Origin: Alexandriicola marinus
GTDB lineage: Bacteria > Pseudomonadota > Alphaproteobacteria > Rhodobacterales > Rhodobacteraceae
Assembly: GCF_004000435.1 (NCBI RefSeq)
Contig: NZ_RBVZ01000001.1
Coordinates: forward strand, 558,001-622,000
Length of the DNA stretch: 64,000 bases
Direction: 5' to 3'
A program made the translations under genes and the position numbers. The stretch's first letter is position 1, and each line of letters opens with the position of its first letter. Positions 45,410 through 55,154 of this stretch are shown piece by piece. The notes below the pieces were generated by a model. That model did no database searches. It had not been told where the DNA came from and saw only the letters and a program-made list of their open reading frames with translations.

Positions 45410-47548
45410 GTGCGGCCCGGATACCAGCTTTCTCAATCCCTGCTGCGGCAGCGCGGTCACCTGTTCGGTTGGGTTCCGGTGACGATCGGGGCGGGCATCG
45501 GGCTTTACTTCTCGGCCCGGATCGAGCCCGACTGGCTCGACCTTCTGGCGCTGACGGTCCTCATGGGCCTGTCCATCGCGCTTGTCCGGCCTCTGGGTTC
45601 GGCCTTGGGGCCGCTGGCGCTGGGGCTTGCCTTGATCCTTGCGGGCTATGGCATGGCGGCGATGCGGGCCCAGCAGGTCGCGGCCCCTGTTCTGGGGTTT
45701 CGCTATTATGGCGCGATCGAGGGCCGGATCGTGGCGATCGACCGCTCCTCTTCGGATGCGTTGCGGTTGACGCTCGATCAGGTGCGGCTTGAGCGGGTGG
45801 CGCCCGGGGCGCGGCCCGAACGGGTCCGCATCTCGCTTTACGGCGCGCAGGACTGGCTCGATCCTGTGCCGGGGCTGCGCGTGATGACGACGGGGCATCT
45901 GTCCCCCCCCAACGGACCTGCCGAACCGGGTGATTTCGATTTCCGCCGCAAGGCGTGGTTCGACCGGATCGGGGCGGTGGGCTATACGCGCAATCCCGTG
46001 CTCGTTGCGGCTCCTGCCAGCGACGGGCAGAAGGGGCTCGCCGTCGATCGGCTTCGTACACATCTGGCAACCGCCGTGCGCGCGCGGATCCCCGGTGATG
46101 CGGGGGGCTATGCGGCCGCCGTGATGACGGGGGACCGCTCGGGGTTGAGCGAGGCCGCGAACGAGGCGATGCGCGCCTCCAATCTCTATCACCTCGTCTC
46201 GATCTCGGGGATGCACATGGGCATGCTCGCGGCCTTTGTCTTTGCGCTGGTGCAGGGGATCGTTGCGGCGATCCCGCCGCTGGCCCTGCGGGTGCCGGCT
46301 AAGAAGGTCGCGGCCCTCGTCGCCCTGCCGGTCGCGGCTTTCTATCTTGCGCTTGCGGGCCGCGACATTCCGACGGAGAGGGCCTTTGTCACGGTCGCGG
46401 TCATGCTGGGCGCGGTCCTGATGGACAGGCAGGCGCTGACCTTGCGCTCCGTTGCCATCGCGGCGCTGATCGTGATGGTTCTGCGGCCCGAAAGCCTCGT
46501 CAATCCGGGGTTCCAGATGTCCTTTGCGGCGGTGATCGCGCTTGTTTTCGCCTGGAGCCTGCTGCCCGCGCCGGATCGCGATGTCCCGATCTGGCGGCGG
46601 CTGGCCCTGCCGGTGCTGGCGCTGGTCTTTTCATCGCTTGTCGCGGGATCGGCCACCGCGCCCTATGCGGCAGCGCATTTCAACCGGATCGCGCATTACG
46701 GCGTGCTTGCCAACCTGCTGGCGGTGCCGGCCATGGGCATCTTCGTGATGCCCGGCGGCGTCATCCTTGCCGTTCTTGGGCCGCTGGGACTTGAACAGCC
46801 GGCGCTCTGGATGATCGAGGGCGGGTCGAGGTGGATCCTCTTCGTGGCGGATCGCATCGCGGCGCTTGACGGGGCCATGTCGGCGGTGCCCCGGCCGCCG
46901 CCGCTCGTTCTTCCGATGATCACGCTGGGCGGGCTTTGGCTCGTGCTCTGGCAGGGGCGGGGCAAGGTTCTGGCGGCCCTGCCGGCCGCACTCGTGGTGG
47001 TTCTCTGGGCCGGTGTCGAACGGCCTGCGGTTCTGGTGGCGCAAAGCGGTGGACTTGTGGGTATCCTGACAGAAGAGGGGCGGCTCCTGTCCCGGCCCCG
47101 CGGCGACGGTTTCACGGCCGGTGTCTGGCTGGAAAATGACGGGCAGCTGATCTCTCAGGAGCGGGCCGCCCAAGAGGCCGAGACGGCGTGGTCCGGCCGG
47201 ATCGCGCGGTTCGACGTCGAGGGCACCCGGATCGTGCAGGTACGCGGCAAGACCGCGCTCGAGGCGCTGGACGGCTGCGGAGGCGCAGAGATCCTTGTCA
47301 CGAACGTGGCATTGGACGGACCGCGCCCCTGCGACGCCTATGATCCCATCCGGCTGCGCGATACCGGATCACTCGCCCTTTATCCCTCGGACGATGGCGG
47401 GCTCAGGATTCTGACGGTCAGGGATATCTCGGGCGACCGCCTTTGGCACCCGGATGCCGGTCAGGCGCCCGGCCTCCTGCGCGCGATGATGAACCGCCCG
47501 GACCGGACCGATGATCCGATCCGGCAGGCCAGCGCCGGCATTCAGTAG
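45410..47548 (+). CDS. comEC: ComEC/Rec2-family DNA uptake channel
   Basis: The 712-residue membrane protein has an N-terminal DUF4131-type region (about 20-190, including [20 protein letters not shown]), then the competence domain with [20 protein letters not shown] and about ten helices to residue 540. The C-terminal 170 residues are soluble and lack the HxHxDH metal motif of the beta-lactamase-like domain seen in some ComEC proteins. It moves single-stranded DNA across the inner membrane and in Rhodobacterales is used for GTA uptake. The GTG start at 45410 has AAGGA upstream. It is divergent from gltX and overlaps the lexA 3' end by seven bases. Confidence 0.9.
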   Translation: MRPGYQLSQSLLRQRGHLFGWVPVTIGAGIGLYFSARIEPDWLDLLALTVLMGLSIALVRPLGSALGPLALGLALILAGYGMAAMRAQQVAAPVLGFRYYGAIEGRIVAIDRSSSDALRLTLDQVRLERVAPGARPERVRISLYGAQDWLDPVPGLRVMTTGHLSPPNGPAEPGDFDFRRKAWFDRIGAVGYTRNPVLVAAPASDGQKGLAVDRLRTHLATAVRARIPGDAGGYAAAVMTGDRSGLSEAANEAMRASNLYHLVSISGMHMGMLAAFVFALVQGIVAAIPPLALRVPAKKVAALVALPVAAFYLALAGRDIPTERAFVTVAVMLGAVLMDRQALTLRSVAIAALIVMVLRPESLVNPGFQMSFAAVIALVFAWSLLPAPDRDVPIWRRLALPVLALVFSSLVAGSATAPYAAAHFNRIAHYGVLANLLAVPAMGIFVMPGGVILAVLGPLGLEQPALWMIEGGSRWILFVADRIAALDGAMSAVPRPPPLVLPMITLGGLWLVLWQGRGKVLAALPAALVVVLWAGVERPAVLVAQSGGLVGILTEEGRLLSRPRGDGFTAGVWLENDGQLISQERAAQEAETAWSGRIARFDVEGTRIVQVRGKTALEALDGCGGAEILVTNVALDGPRPCDAYDPIRLRDTGSLALYPSDDGGLRILTVRDISGDRLWHPDAGQAPGLLRAMMNRPDRTDDPIRQASAGIQ

Positions 47549-48243
47549 GTGCGGATCAATCCTACCAACCGGCCCTGAACCCGAACCTGATCATCGCGGT
47601 AAAGACGTGTCTCATAGGCCGGGTTCGCCGCCTCGAGCGCGATCATGCCGTTTTGCCGGCGAAACCGCTTGAGCGTCGCTTCCTGTTCCTCGACGAGGGC
47701 CACGACGATATCGCCGGTCTCCGCCGTCTCGCATTCGCGGATCACGACCACGTCGCCGTCGTTGATCCCGGCCTCGATCATCGAATCGCCCCGCACTTCA
47801 AGCGCGTAATGCTCGCCCGTGCCGACCATGCTTTGTGGCACGGCCACGTTGTGCGAGACCTCGGAGATCGCCGCGATCGGAACACCGGCTGCAATCCGGC
47901 CCATCATGGGCAACTCGATCGCACCGGACAATTCGATCTGCTGGGCGGCCCGCGGCCGGGCCGGGGCAGGATCGGGGCGTGTGCCGGGGATCACCCGGGG
48001 CTCGAACCCGCCGGGTCGGTCCATCATGCTGTCAGGAAGCTTCACGATTTCGAGCGCGCGAGCCCGATGCGCCAGACGCCGGATGAACCCCCGCTCTTCC
48101 AGAGCGGTGATCAGCCGGTGGATGCCGGATTTCGACCTAAGATCCAGCGCTTCCTTCATCTCGTCGAACGAGGGCGGCACACCATCCCGCTGTACCCGCT
48201 TGTGGATGAATTCCAACAGATCGAGTTGTTTCTTGGTCAGCAT
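47542..48243 (-). CDS. lexA: LexA repressor
   Basis: The 233-residue SOS repressor has a winged helix domain ([20 protein letters not shown], then [20 protein letters not shown]), a proline-rich hinge and a self-cleavage domain. Cleavage is expected between Ala119 and Gly120 in GRIAAGVP, with Ser154 in GDSM and Lys192 in ATLKRF as the catalytic pair. A perfect alphaproteobacterial SOS box lies 34 bases upstream of the start, so it represses itself. Its 3' end overlaps comEC on the other strand. Confidence 0.97.
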   Translation of the reverse strand: MLTKKQLDLLEFIHKRVQRDGVPPSFDEMKEALDLRSKSGIHRLITALEERGFIRRLAHRARALEIVKLPDSMMDRPGGFEPRVIPGTRPDPAPARPRAAQQIELSGAIELPMMGRIAAGVPIAAISEVSHNVAVPQSMVGTGEHYALEVRGDSMIEAGINDGDVVVIRECETAETGDIVVALVEEQEATLKRFRRQNGMIALEAANPAYETRLYRDDQVRVQGRLVGLIRTY

Positions 48244-48276
48244 ATCATACCCCTGAGCGGACGCTGTTTGGGTTAT

Positions 48277-48291
48277 GTTCTACCGATGTTC
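48277..48291. promoter_or_regulatory. SOS box (LexA operator)
   Basis: GTTC-TACCGAT-GTTC is a perfect GTTC-N7-GTTC direct repeat, the LexA operator of alphaproteobacteria. It lies between moeA and lexA, 34 bases before the lexA ATG. Confidence 0.92.
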
Positions 48292-48314
48292 TCTTTTTGT
48301 GTCAACAATGACCG

Positions 48315-49508
48315 TTATGCGTGTGCAAGCGGGAGATAGGTGACGGCCTCTCCCGCGTCCGCCGCAGGCGCGTGAGGGGGACGGATCAGAAGGGCATTGG
48401 CTTCAGACAAGACCGTCAGCAAGGAACTGTCCTGCCGGTCGAACGACCGGATGGTGGGGCCGCTATCTGTCTGGTCGAGCCGCGCCCGCATGTAGTGGGC
48501 GCGCGGCCCGTTGGCGCGCACGGGTGCCGCAAGCCGTGCAGCGCGCGGCCTGGGCAGGGGCTCGGGGTCGCCCATCAGCCGCCGCAGGACGGGCAGTAGG
48601 AACAGATGCCCGCAGACGATGGCCGAGACCGGGTTTCCCGGCAGGCCGAGGAACGGGCGCCCGGCGATCCGGCCGCTCATCAGGGGTTTGCCGGGGCGCA
48701 TGGCGATCTTGTAGAACTGCCGCTCCACGCCCCAGGCGCTCGCGGCGGGGCCGACCAGATCATGATCGCCGACCGAGGCGCCGCCGATCGTCACGACGAC
48801 ATCCGCGCCTTCGGTCAGCGCAAAGGATTGGGCCAGAGCCTCCTCGGTGTCGGCGGCGATGGGCAGGATGCGGGGGCGCCCGCCCGCGGCCTCGATCATG
48901 GATGACAGGGCAAAGATGTTCGAGGCGATGATCTGGTCGTCCCGCGGGGCGCCGCCCGGCATGACCAGTTCGTCGCCGGTGGCCAGAAGCGCGACCTCGG
49001 GTGCCCGGTAGACGTGGACGTTGGCCACATTCATCGCGGCCAGAAGCGCAAGCTCGGACGGGCCAAGTCGCCGCGGTGACGTGAGCTCGAAGCCCTGAGG
49101 GAAATCAGCGCCTTGAGGGCGAATGTTAAGGTTATCTCCCGGATCGGAGACGATGGTGATTTCATCCCCGTTGCGGGCCGTATCCTCCTGGATCACGACC
49201 TGGTCCGCGCCGTTGGGCAAAGGTGCGCCGGTAAAGATGCGCAGGGCTTCGCCGGGGCCGAGCGTGCCGTCCCATGCATGGCCCGCGGGCGCCTCGCCCA
49301 CGACCGCAAGGCGTGCGCCCGGTGTCAAATCGACGGAGCGGACTGCGTAGCCATCCATCGCGGACGAAGCGAACGGCGGCTGCGGCCGCGTGGCCCGTTC
49401 AGGACGGGCCAGGATGCGGCCCGCGGCCCGGACAAGCGGCAGTGTCTCGGTGGGCAGCGGGGACAGCCCGTCAAGACAGAGGGCCTGTGCCTCCTCGACA
49501 GGGATCAC
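48315..49508 (-). CDS. moeA: Molybdopterin molybdotransferase
   Basis: The 397-residue enzyme inserts molybdate into adenylyl-molybdopterin. Family signs are [20 protein letters not shown] near residue 40-60, [35 protein letters not shown], and the gephyrin-like [10 protein letters not shown] and GKPLMSGRI segments. Its start overlaps the moaC stop by four bases. With moaC it supports molybdenum-cofactor synthesis; MoaA and the MoaD/E pair are not in the window. Confidence 0.95.
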   Translation of the reverse strand: MIPVEEAQALCLDGLSPLPTETLPLVRAAGRILARPERATRPQPPFASSAMDGYAVRSVDLTPGARLAVVGEAPAGHAWDGTLGPGEALRIFTGAPLPNGADQVVIQEDTARNGDEITIVSDPGDNLNIRPQGADFPQGFELTSPRRLGPSELALLAAMNVANVHVYRAPEVALLATGDELVMPGGAPRDDQIIASNIFALSSMIEAAGGRPRILPIAADTEEALAQSFALTEGADVVVTIGGASVGDHDLVGPAASAWGVERQFYKIAMRPGKPLMSGRIAGRPFLGLPGNPVSAIVCGHLFLLPVLRRLMGDPEPLPRPRAARLAAPVRANGPRAHYMRARLDQTDSGPTIRSFDRQDSSLLTVLSEANALLIRPPHAPAADAGEAVTYLPLAHA

Positions 49509-49981
49509 GGCGCGGCCTCGTAGGTGCCGGATTTGCCGCCCTCCTTGCGCAGGACGCGAATCCCCTCGATCCGCATGGATTTCTCCGCGGCCTTGAGCAT
49601 GTCATATATCGTCAGCGCCGCGACCGAAACGGCGGTGAGCGCCTCCATCTCGACGCCGGTCCGGCCTGTCGTCCGCACCGTGGCCGTGATCGTGACGCCG
49701 GGCAGGTCCGCGTTGGGCGCGAGCTCCAGCGCGACCTTCGAGATCGGAAGCGGATGGCAAAGCGGGATCAGGTCGGCGGTGCGCTTCGTTGCCATGATCC
49801 CGGCGATCCGCGCGATCCCCAGAACGTCACCCTTCCTCGCGGTGCCGGCTTCCACAAGGGCAAGTGTCTCGGGCGCCATGATCACCTTGCCCTCGGCGAT
49901 GGCCACGCGGTCCGTCTCGTCCTTGTCGGTCACGTCGACCATGTGGGCCTGCCCACTGGCGTCGAAATGGCTGAGTGTCAT
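49505..49981 (-). CDS. moaC: Cyclic pyranopterin monophosphate synthase
   Basis: The 158-residue enzyme acts with MoaA in the first step of molybdopterin synthesis. [32 protein letters not shown] and [25 protein letters not shown] are the conserved blocks. The ATG at 49981 is selected because earlier readings need a TTG inside the upstream hairpin. It is coupled to moeA at its 3' end and follows trpC by 52 bases, with an A/T-core hairpin between them. Confidence 0.95.
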   Translation of the reverse strand: MTLSHFDASGQAHMVDVTDKDETDRVAIAEGKVIMAPETLALVEAGTARKGDVLGIARIAGIMATKRTADLIPLCHPLPISKVALELAPNADLPGVTITATVRTTGRTGVEMEALTAVSVAALTIYDMLKAAEKSMRIEGIRVLRKEGGKSGTYEAAP

Positions 49982-50003
49982 GACAGGCCCGCCAGAGGCG
50001 CCC

Positions 50004-50025
50004 GCCAAAATTGGCTAATTTTGGC
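50004..50025. repeat. A/T-core hairpin, copy 2
   Basis: GCCAAAATT (50004-50012) and AATTTTGGC (50017-50025) pair perfectly over nine bases with a GGCT loop. It lies between trpC and moaC and resembles the hairpins at 16462 and 55117. Confidence 0.75.
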
Positions 50026-50033
50026 AACCGCCC

Positions 50034-50834
50034 TCATGCCGGCGCGTCCGCGGGATGAAGAAGCGCGCGGGTCGCGGCCTCGACATCGTCCTGCCGCATC
50101 AGGCTCTCTCCGATCAGGAAGCTGCGCGCGCCATATCCGGCCAGATCGGCCATATCGTGATGGGTGAAGACGCCGCTTTCGGCCACGATAGTCCGCCCTT
50201 CGGGCACTCGGGGCGCGAGCGTCCGGGTCGTGTCGAGCGTCACGTCGAAGGTCTTGAGATTGCGGTTGTTGATCCCGATCAGCGGTGATTTCAGGGCCAG
50301 CGCCCGATCCAGTTCGGCCCCGTCATGCACCTCGATCAACACGTCCATGCCCCAATCGAAGGCCGCGGCTTCGAGTTCTGCGGCTTGCGTGTCCGTGACC
50401 GATGCCATGATGATCAGAATGCAATCGGCGTGCAACGCGCGGGCCTCGGCCACCTGGTAGGTGTCGTACATGAAATCCTTGCGCAGCGCAGGCAGGGATG
50501 TCGCCTCGCGGGCTGCCGTCAGGAAGGCGTCATCCCCCTGAAACGAGGGCGCATCGGTCAGAACCGACAGGCAGGTCGCGCCTCCCGCCTCGTAGGCCCG
50601 TGCGAGCGCGGGCGGGTCGAAATCGGCGCGGATCAGCCCCTTCGAGGGGCTGGCCTTCTTGATCTCGGCGATCAGGCCAAAGCCCGTCTGGCCGGCCTTG
50701 TGCAACGCGGCGGCGAAGCCGCGCACAGGGGGGGCCGTGCGGGCGGCCTCTTCGACCGATGATAGGGGCCGGGCGGCCTTGCGGGCGGCCACGTCGTCAA
50801 GCTTGTAGGCTTTGATCTTGTCCAGAATATCCAT
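50034..50834 (-). CDS. trpC: Indole-3-glycerol phosphate synthase
   Basis: The 266-residue TIM barrel makes indole-3-glycerol phosphate in tryptophan synthesis. [20 protein letters not shown] carries the catalytic lysine of strand 2, [19 protein letters not shown] the next lysine, [14 protein letters not shown] the asparagine region and [12 protein letters not shown] the phosphate site. It is monofunctional (no TrpF). It lies 41 bases downstream of ung within the trpG-trpD-ung-trpC run. Confidence 0.96.
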   Translation of the reverse strand: MDILDKIKAYKLDDVAARKAARPLSSVEEAARTAPPVRGFAAALHKAGQTGFGLIAEIKKASPSKGLIRADFDPPALARAYEAGGATCLSVLTDAPSFQGDDAFLTAAREATSLPALRKDFMYDTYQVAEARALHADCILIIMASVTDTQAAELEAAAFDWGMDVLIEVHDGAELDRALALKSPLIGINNRNLKTFDVTLDTTRTLAPRVPEGRTIVAESGVFTHHDMADLAGYGARSFLIGESLMRQDDVEAATRALLHPADAPA

Positions 50835-50875
50835 GGGCCCGTTCTAGCCGCGCCCCGCGGCCAAGGAAAGAGGGC

Positions 50876-51517
50876 TCAGCCCCAGACGATGGGCGCCCGG
50901 CCTGTCGCGGCAAGCCAGTCGTTCACCCGCGAGAACGGGCGCGATCCGAAGAAGCCGCGATGCGCCGACAGGGGCGAGGGGTGGGCCGAGGAGATCACGA
51001 GGTGATCCTCGCGCCGCAGGTGCCGGGCAAAGGCCTGCGCAGGACCACCCCAGAACAGGAACGCGCGGGGGGCATCGTCAAGTCGGGCCAGAACCTGTGT
51101 GACCAGCGCGGTCCAGCCAATCCGGGCATGGGCCTTGGGCTGGCCAGGCGGCACGCTGAGCGCGGTGTTGAGCAGCAAAACCCCCTGATCGGCCCAGTCG
51201 GACAGGTCGCTATTGGTCCGGGCAACACCAAGATCGGCCTCCAACTCCTTGAAAATATTTCCAAGACTGTCCAGTCGGCCACCAAACTCCCTGGGGATCG
51301 AGAAGGCCAGGCCGTCTGCCTTGCCGGGCGTGTGATAGGGATCCTGGCCCAGGATCACGACCCGGGTTGCCTCGGGTTGGCTGCGTTCGAGTGCTGCAAA
51401 GGCACGATCGGGCGGTGGCAGGACACGCTGACCCGCCAGAGCCGTCTCGATGCGGGGCAAATCCTCGGACCAGAACGGGAGATCCGACCATCCGCCCAGC
51501 CGGGATGTATCGAACAT
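50876..51517 (-). CDS. ung: Uracil-DNA glycosylase (family 1)
   Basis: The 213-residue repair enzyme removes uracil from DNA. VVILGQDPYHTPG has the catalytic aspartate Asp59, LLLNTALSVPPGQPKAH the uracil pocket and HPSPLSAHRGFFGSRPF the second histidine motif of UNG. Its ATG overlaps the trpD stop codon as TGATG; a GTG one codon earlier is also possible. It is embedded in the tryptophan operon between trpD and trpC with no functional link evident. Confidence 0.95.
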   Translation of the reverse strand: MFDTSRLGGWSDLPFWSEDLPRIETALAGQRVLPPPDRAFAALERSQPEATRVVILGQDPYHTPGKADGLAFSIPREFGGRLDSLGNIFKELEADLGVARTNSDLSDWADQGVLLLNTALSVPPGQPKAHARIGWTALVTQVLARLDDAPRAFLFWGGPAQAFARHLRREDHLVISSAHPSPLSAHRGFFGSRPFSRVNDWLAATGRAPIVWG

Positions 51518-52533
51518 CACGCGGCTGAGGTCACGCGGGCCAGTGTCTCGACCGCGCGTTTGGCCGCGCCGCTGTCGATGCTTTCGGCCGCCCGTTCGGC
51601 GCCGTCCCTCAGCCCTTCGACCACGCCCGCGACGACAAGTGCCGCCGCTGCGTTCAGAAGGACCGCGTCACGGTAGGCGCCCGGCGCCCCGTCCAGCAGC
51701 GCCCGGAAGGCCTGCGCATTTTCGGTCGGCGTTCCGCCGAGGATTTCGGCGAACCTGTGTTCGGGCAGGCCGGCCTCTTCGGGATGGACCTCGCGGCCCG
51801 TGATCTTGCCATCCTTCAGCACGGCGACGTCGGTGGGCCCCGCGATCGAGATCTCGTCGGTGCCGTCCGAGCCGTGAACGAGCCAGACCGAGGTCGACCC
51901 CAGATCCTTGAGCGTTTCGGCCATGGGCCAGATCAGGTCCGGCGCGAAGGCGCCGGTCAGCTGCATCTTGACCCCGGCGGGGTTCGTGAGGGGCCCGAGG
52001 ATGTTGAAGATTGTCTTGCACCCCAGTTCCTGCCGCACAGGCATGACGTGTTTCGTTGCCGGATGGTGCATCGGCGCCATCATGAAGCCGATCCCCGCCT
52101 CGGCGATGGCCCGTTCCACCACCTCAGGTCCCACCATGACGTTCACGCCCATCTCGCCCAAGGCATCGGCCGCGCCGGACTTGGACGACAGGTTGCGGTT
52201 GCCGTGTTTCGCAACAGGCACGCCGGCGCCCGCCACCACGAAGGCCGTCGCGGTCGAGATATTCAGCGTCCCCATCCCGTCGCCGCCGGTCCCCACGATG
52301 TCCATCGCCCCCTCGGGTGCGGTCACGGGCACGCATTTGGCCCGCATCGCGGCCGCCGCGGCCGTGTATTCCGCCACCGATTCGCCGCGCGCGCGCATCG
52401 CCATCAGAAGGCCGCCGATCTGGGCGGGCGTGGCTGCGCCTTCGAACAGGGCGTTGAAGGCCGTCTCGGCCTGCGTGCGCGACAGCGGGCCTTCGGAGGC
52501 GGCATAGATCAGGGGTTTCATCGCATCGCTCAT
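51517..52533 (-). CDS. trpD: Anthranilate phosphoribosyltransferase
   Basis: The 338-residue enzyme transfers phosphoribose to anthranilate. [17 protein letters not shown] is the pyrophosphate-binding loop, [20 protein letters not shown] the second substrate site, and [17 protein letters not shown] the third conserved block. It overlaps the trpG stop by four bases upstream and the ung start downstream, so trpG-trpD-ung are translationally coupled. Confidence 0.96.
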   Translation of the reverse strand: MSDAMKPLIYAASEGPLSRTQAETAFNALFEGAATPAQIGGLLMAMRARGESVAEYTAAAAAMRAKCVPVTAPEGAMDIVGTGGDGMGTLNISTATAFVVAGAGVPVAKHGNRNLSSKSGAADALGEMGVNVMVGPEVVERAIAEAGIGFMMAPMHHPATKHVMPVRQELGCKTIFNILGPLTNPAGVKMQLTGAFAPDLIWPMAETLKDLGSTSVWLVHGSDGTDEISIAGPTDVAVLKDGKITGREVHPEEAGLPEHRFAEILGGTPTENAQAFRALLDGAPGAYRDAVLLNAAAALVVAGVVEGLRDGAERAAESIDSGAAKRAVETLARVTSAA

Positions 52534-53111
52534 GCCGGCACCGGGATTGTCTTCAGAAAATTCTTCAAGAGCGCATGGCCATGTTCCGACCGGATCGATT
52601 CGGGATGGAACTGAACGCCGTGGATCGGCAGGTCGCGGTGGCGCAGGCCCATGATCGTTCCGTCTTCGAGGGTTGCGTTGACGATCAACTCGGGCGGCAG
52701 GCTCTCACGTTCGACCACCAGCGAATGATACCGTGTGGCCGACAGCGGCGAGGGCAGACCGGCGAAGACGCCTGTCGCATCATGCGTGATCCGGCCCGGC
52801 TTGCCATGGACGATCTCATGGCAGCGCACGACCTTGCCGCCAAAGGCCTCGCCGATCGTCTGATGCCCGAGGCACACCCCCATAAGGGGTATCCGCGCGT
52901 CGGCGGCCGAGCGGGTCAGCGCAAGGCAGATGCCCGCGCGCGCCGGATCGCAAGGCCCGGGCGAGAGCACGATACCGCTTGGCCGCAGCGCCATGGCCTG
53001 CTGCACATCAAGTGCGTCGTTCCGGCGCACATCGACCTCGGCCCCCAACTCGCCCAGGAAGTGGACGAGGTTGTAGGTGAAGCTGTCGTAGTTATCGATC
53101 AGTAGCAGCAT
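52530..53111 (-). CDS. trpG: Anthranilate synthase component II (glutamine amidotransferase)
   Basis: The 193-residue class I amidotransferase supplies ammonia to Trp[21 protein letters not shown] is the classic N-terminus. The catalytic triad is Cys80 in [16 protein letters not shown] plus the histidine and glutamate in GVQFHPESI. The ATG at 53111 is preferred to a start at 53177. The gene is divergent from the polysaccharide-deacetylase-like gene, which separates it from trpE. Confidence 0.96.
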   Translation of the reverse strand: MLLLIDNYDSFTYNLVHFLGELGAEVDVRRNDALDVQQAMALRPSGIVLSPGPCDPARAGICLALTRSAADARIPLMGVCLGHQTIGEAFGGKVVRCHEIVHGKPGRITHDATGVFAGLPSPLSATRYHSLVVERESLPPELIVNATLEDGTIMGLRHRDLPIHGVQFHPESIRSEHGHALLKNFLKTIPVPA

Positions 53112-53284
53112 GATGTCGCCATCCGGGCCAATTGGGGCTATCACCGTACTCGCGGTCGGCGATATACTTGGCGCCATTCATGGGCCGCGAGGGCGGGGAA
53201 GGTCAAGCGCCGCCTCGGATCGCGGACACCGGGGGCAAGCAGAGGCGCGGCAAACGCGCCGACAACGGAAACGGGGGCAGTCTC

Positions 53285-55108
53285 GTGCTACGCGGATTCA
53301 TCTCGGGCAGTTTGTGGGGGGGCGTCGTGTCCGCTCTCGTGCTTGCTGTCACCTCTCTCAATTCAGAACCGCCCCCCGGCAACAGGCCTCCGCTCTCGCC
53401 GCTGACGACCGCCCCCGATCTGCAGCCGGGCGCGGGCGATCTGCTGCAGGAGGGGGGCGATGCGGTGCCCGGCGGATCGACCGATGCCGGCGGTGCACCG
53501 GCCCCGTCTGAAACGCCCGAGGTCTCGAACCCTTCGGAGGCGCCCGCCGGGATCGCGGCCTTGCCCGACGCCGACACCGCGCCGCCGGCCGTGCCGCAGA
53601 CGGGTGACGTCGACCACGCGATCGCGGAGCCGGCGGCCCCCCGCTCCGCGCCCGTTCTGGGGGGCAGCTCGGATGAGCCGGCCCCGGTGATCGCCGAGAC
53701 AGAGGCCCCGCCCGCGCCCGAAACGGACGCCGCGCCCGAGGCCGATCAGGCCAGCGCAGACCCCGTGTCCGCGCCCGCCGATGTCAGCACCGATGCCCCG
53801 GCCATCGTGGCGCCCGAAACCTCGGCCGATGCGCCCTCGGTCGCAGAGACGGATGCGCCAGCCCCGGTCAGCGGGGCCAGCCCCGGGGCGCCCGCGCAGC
53901 CCGATGCGCAGGAGCCGGCCGCCGCGCTGTCCGAGGCACCCGAAAGCGCGCCGCCGCCCGAGGCAGACACAGATATCGCGCTTGCGCCTGCGCCGCAGGC
54001 CACGCCGGCTGCGCCACAGGTCCCGAGCCTGCCCGAGGAAGGGGCGGTTGAAGCCGAAACCCCCGATATCGCACCGCCCGCGATCGACGACCTCCCGCCG
54101 CGGAGCCCGGGCGATCCGTCGCCCGATGGCGGCGCGGTCCTCGTCGAGGTGCCCGAGACCGCGCCCGAGCCGACCACCGAAGCGTCAGTGGCGCCCGAGG
54201 TGCTGGAGATTGCCCCCGAGGCACCCGAGATTGCGCCCCCTGCGGCCGATGCCACCGACGAGGCGGCCCCGGATGAGGATGACGCGCCGCGGATCACCCT
54301 TCGAGGCTCGGACGCGGCCTTACCCGCTGGCTCGGCCGAGATCCGCGTCATTCGCCCCGATTCGGAGGCAGCCGCCGAAGACGAGGCACCGGTGGCCGAG
54401 GCCTCCTCCGCCGCGATTGCCGACCCCGATACACCGGCCCTTGTCGCCCATGCCGCCAAGTGGGCGCCGGAGGTGCCCGACCTGCCGCTGCTTTCCGTCA
54501 TCATGATGGATGAGGGGGGCCTCGGAGAGGCCGGACCTGCGGCCGTGTCGAGTATCCCGTTCCCCGTCAGTGTCGCGATCGACGCGACCCGGCCCGATGC
54601 CGCGGCCCGGATCGCGGCCTACCGGGAGTTGGGAATCGAGGTGCTGGCCATTGCGCGGCTCCCGGACGGGGCCACGCCGCAGGATGCCGAGGTGATCCTC
54701 GGGGCATCCTTCGACGCGGCGCGGCAGACGATCGGATTGCTCGATCCCGGCGATGGCGGGTTGCAGGGCGACCGCGACGTTACCGGATTGGCCATGGCGC
54801 GGCTCGCCTCCGAGGGGCGGGGCTTCGTGACCGCGAGCCGGGGGCTGAACACCGCGCTGCGCCTGGCCGAGGCCGAAGGCGTCGCGGCCGGCGTGCTCTA
54901 CCGTGATCTCGATTCAGAGGGCCAGGATGCCCGTGTGATCCGCCGCTTCCTCGACCAGGCGGCGTTCCGGGCGCGCCAGCAAAGCGGTGTCATCCTGCTG
55001 GCGCGGGTCCGGCCTGATACCATTTCGGCACTGACGCTCTGGGGAACGGCCAATCGCGCAAGCCAGGTCGAACTGGCCCCGGTTTCCGCGGTGCTGCGCG
55101 GACCATAG
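53285..55108 (+). CDS. Divergent polysaccharide deacetylase (YibQ-like) with long Pro/Ala-rich linker
   Basis: About 607 residues from a GTG at 53285 (GGGGG upstream). An ATG at 53180 would add 35 polar residues. The N-terminus VLRGFISGSLWGGVVSALVLAV is a membrane anchor. Residues about 35-390 are a low-complexity Ala/Pro/Glu/Asp linker. The C-terminal 210 residues (LPLLSVIMMDEGG, then FPVSVAIDATRPDAAARIAA and GLLDPGDGGLQGDRDV) match the divergent polysaccharide deacetylase family, which keeps the NodB fold but not its usual metal ligands. The product is probably anchored in the inner membrane and reaches across the periplasm. It sits in reverse orientation between trpG and trpE. Confidence 0.82.
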   Translation: MLRGFISGSLWGGVVSALVLAVTSLNSEPPPGNRPPLSPLTTAPDLQPGAGDLLQEGGDAVPGGSTDAGGAPAPSETPEVSNPSEAPAGIAALPDADTAPPAVPQTGDVDHAIAEPAAPRSAPVLGGSSDEPAPVIAETEAPPAPETDAAPEADQASADPVSAPADVSTDAPAIVAPETSADAPSVAETDAPAPVSGASPGAPAQPDAQEPAAALSEAPESAPPPEADTDIALAPAPQATPAAPQVPSLPEEGAVEAETPDIAPPAIDDLPPRSPGDPSPDGGAVLVEVPETAPEPTTEASVAPEVLEIAPEAPEIAPPAADATDEAAPDEDDAPRITLRGSDAALPAGSAEIRVIRPDSEAAAEDEAPVAEASSAAIADPDTPALVAHAAKWAPEVPDLPLLSVIMMDEGGLGEAGPAAVSSIPFPVSVAIDATRPDAAARIAAYRELGIEVLAIARLPDGATPQDAEVILGASFDAARQTIGLLDPGDGGLQGDRDVTGLAMARLASEGRGFVTASRGLNTALRLAEAEGVAAGVLYRDLDSEGQDARVIRRFLDQAAFRARQQSGVILLARVRPDTISALTLWGTANRASQVELAPVSAVLRGP

Positions 55109-55116
55109 GGCGAGGG

Positions 55117-55140
55117 CACCAAAATTATATAATTTTGGTG
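55117..55140. repeat. A/T-core hairpin, copy 3 (perfect palindrome)
   Basis: CACCAAAATTAT (55117-55128) and ATAATTTTGGTG (55129-55140) form a perfect 24-base palindrome. It lies between the convergent deacetylase-like gene and trpE and resembles the hairpins at 16462 and 50004. Confidence 0.8.
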
Positions 55141-55154
55141 GCGCTCCGCCCGCC

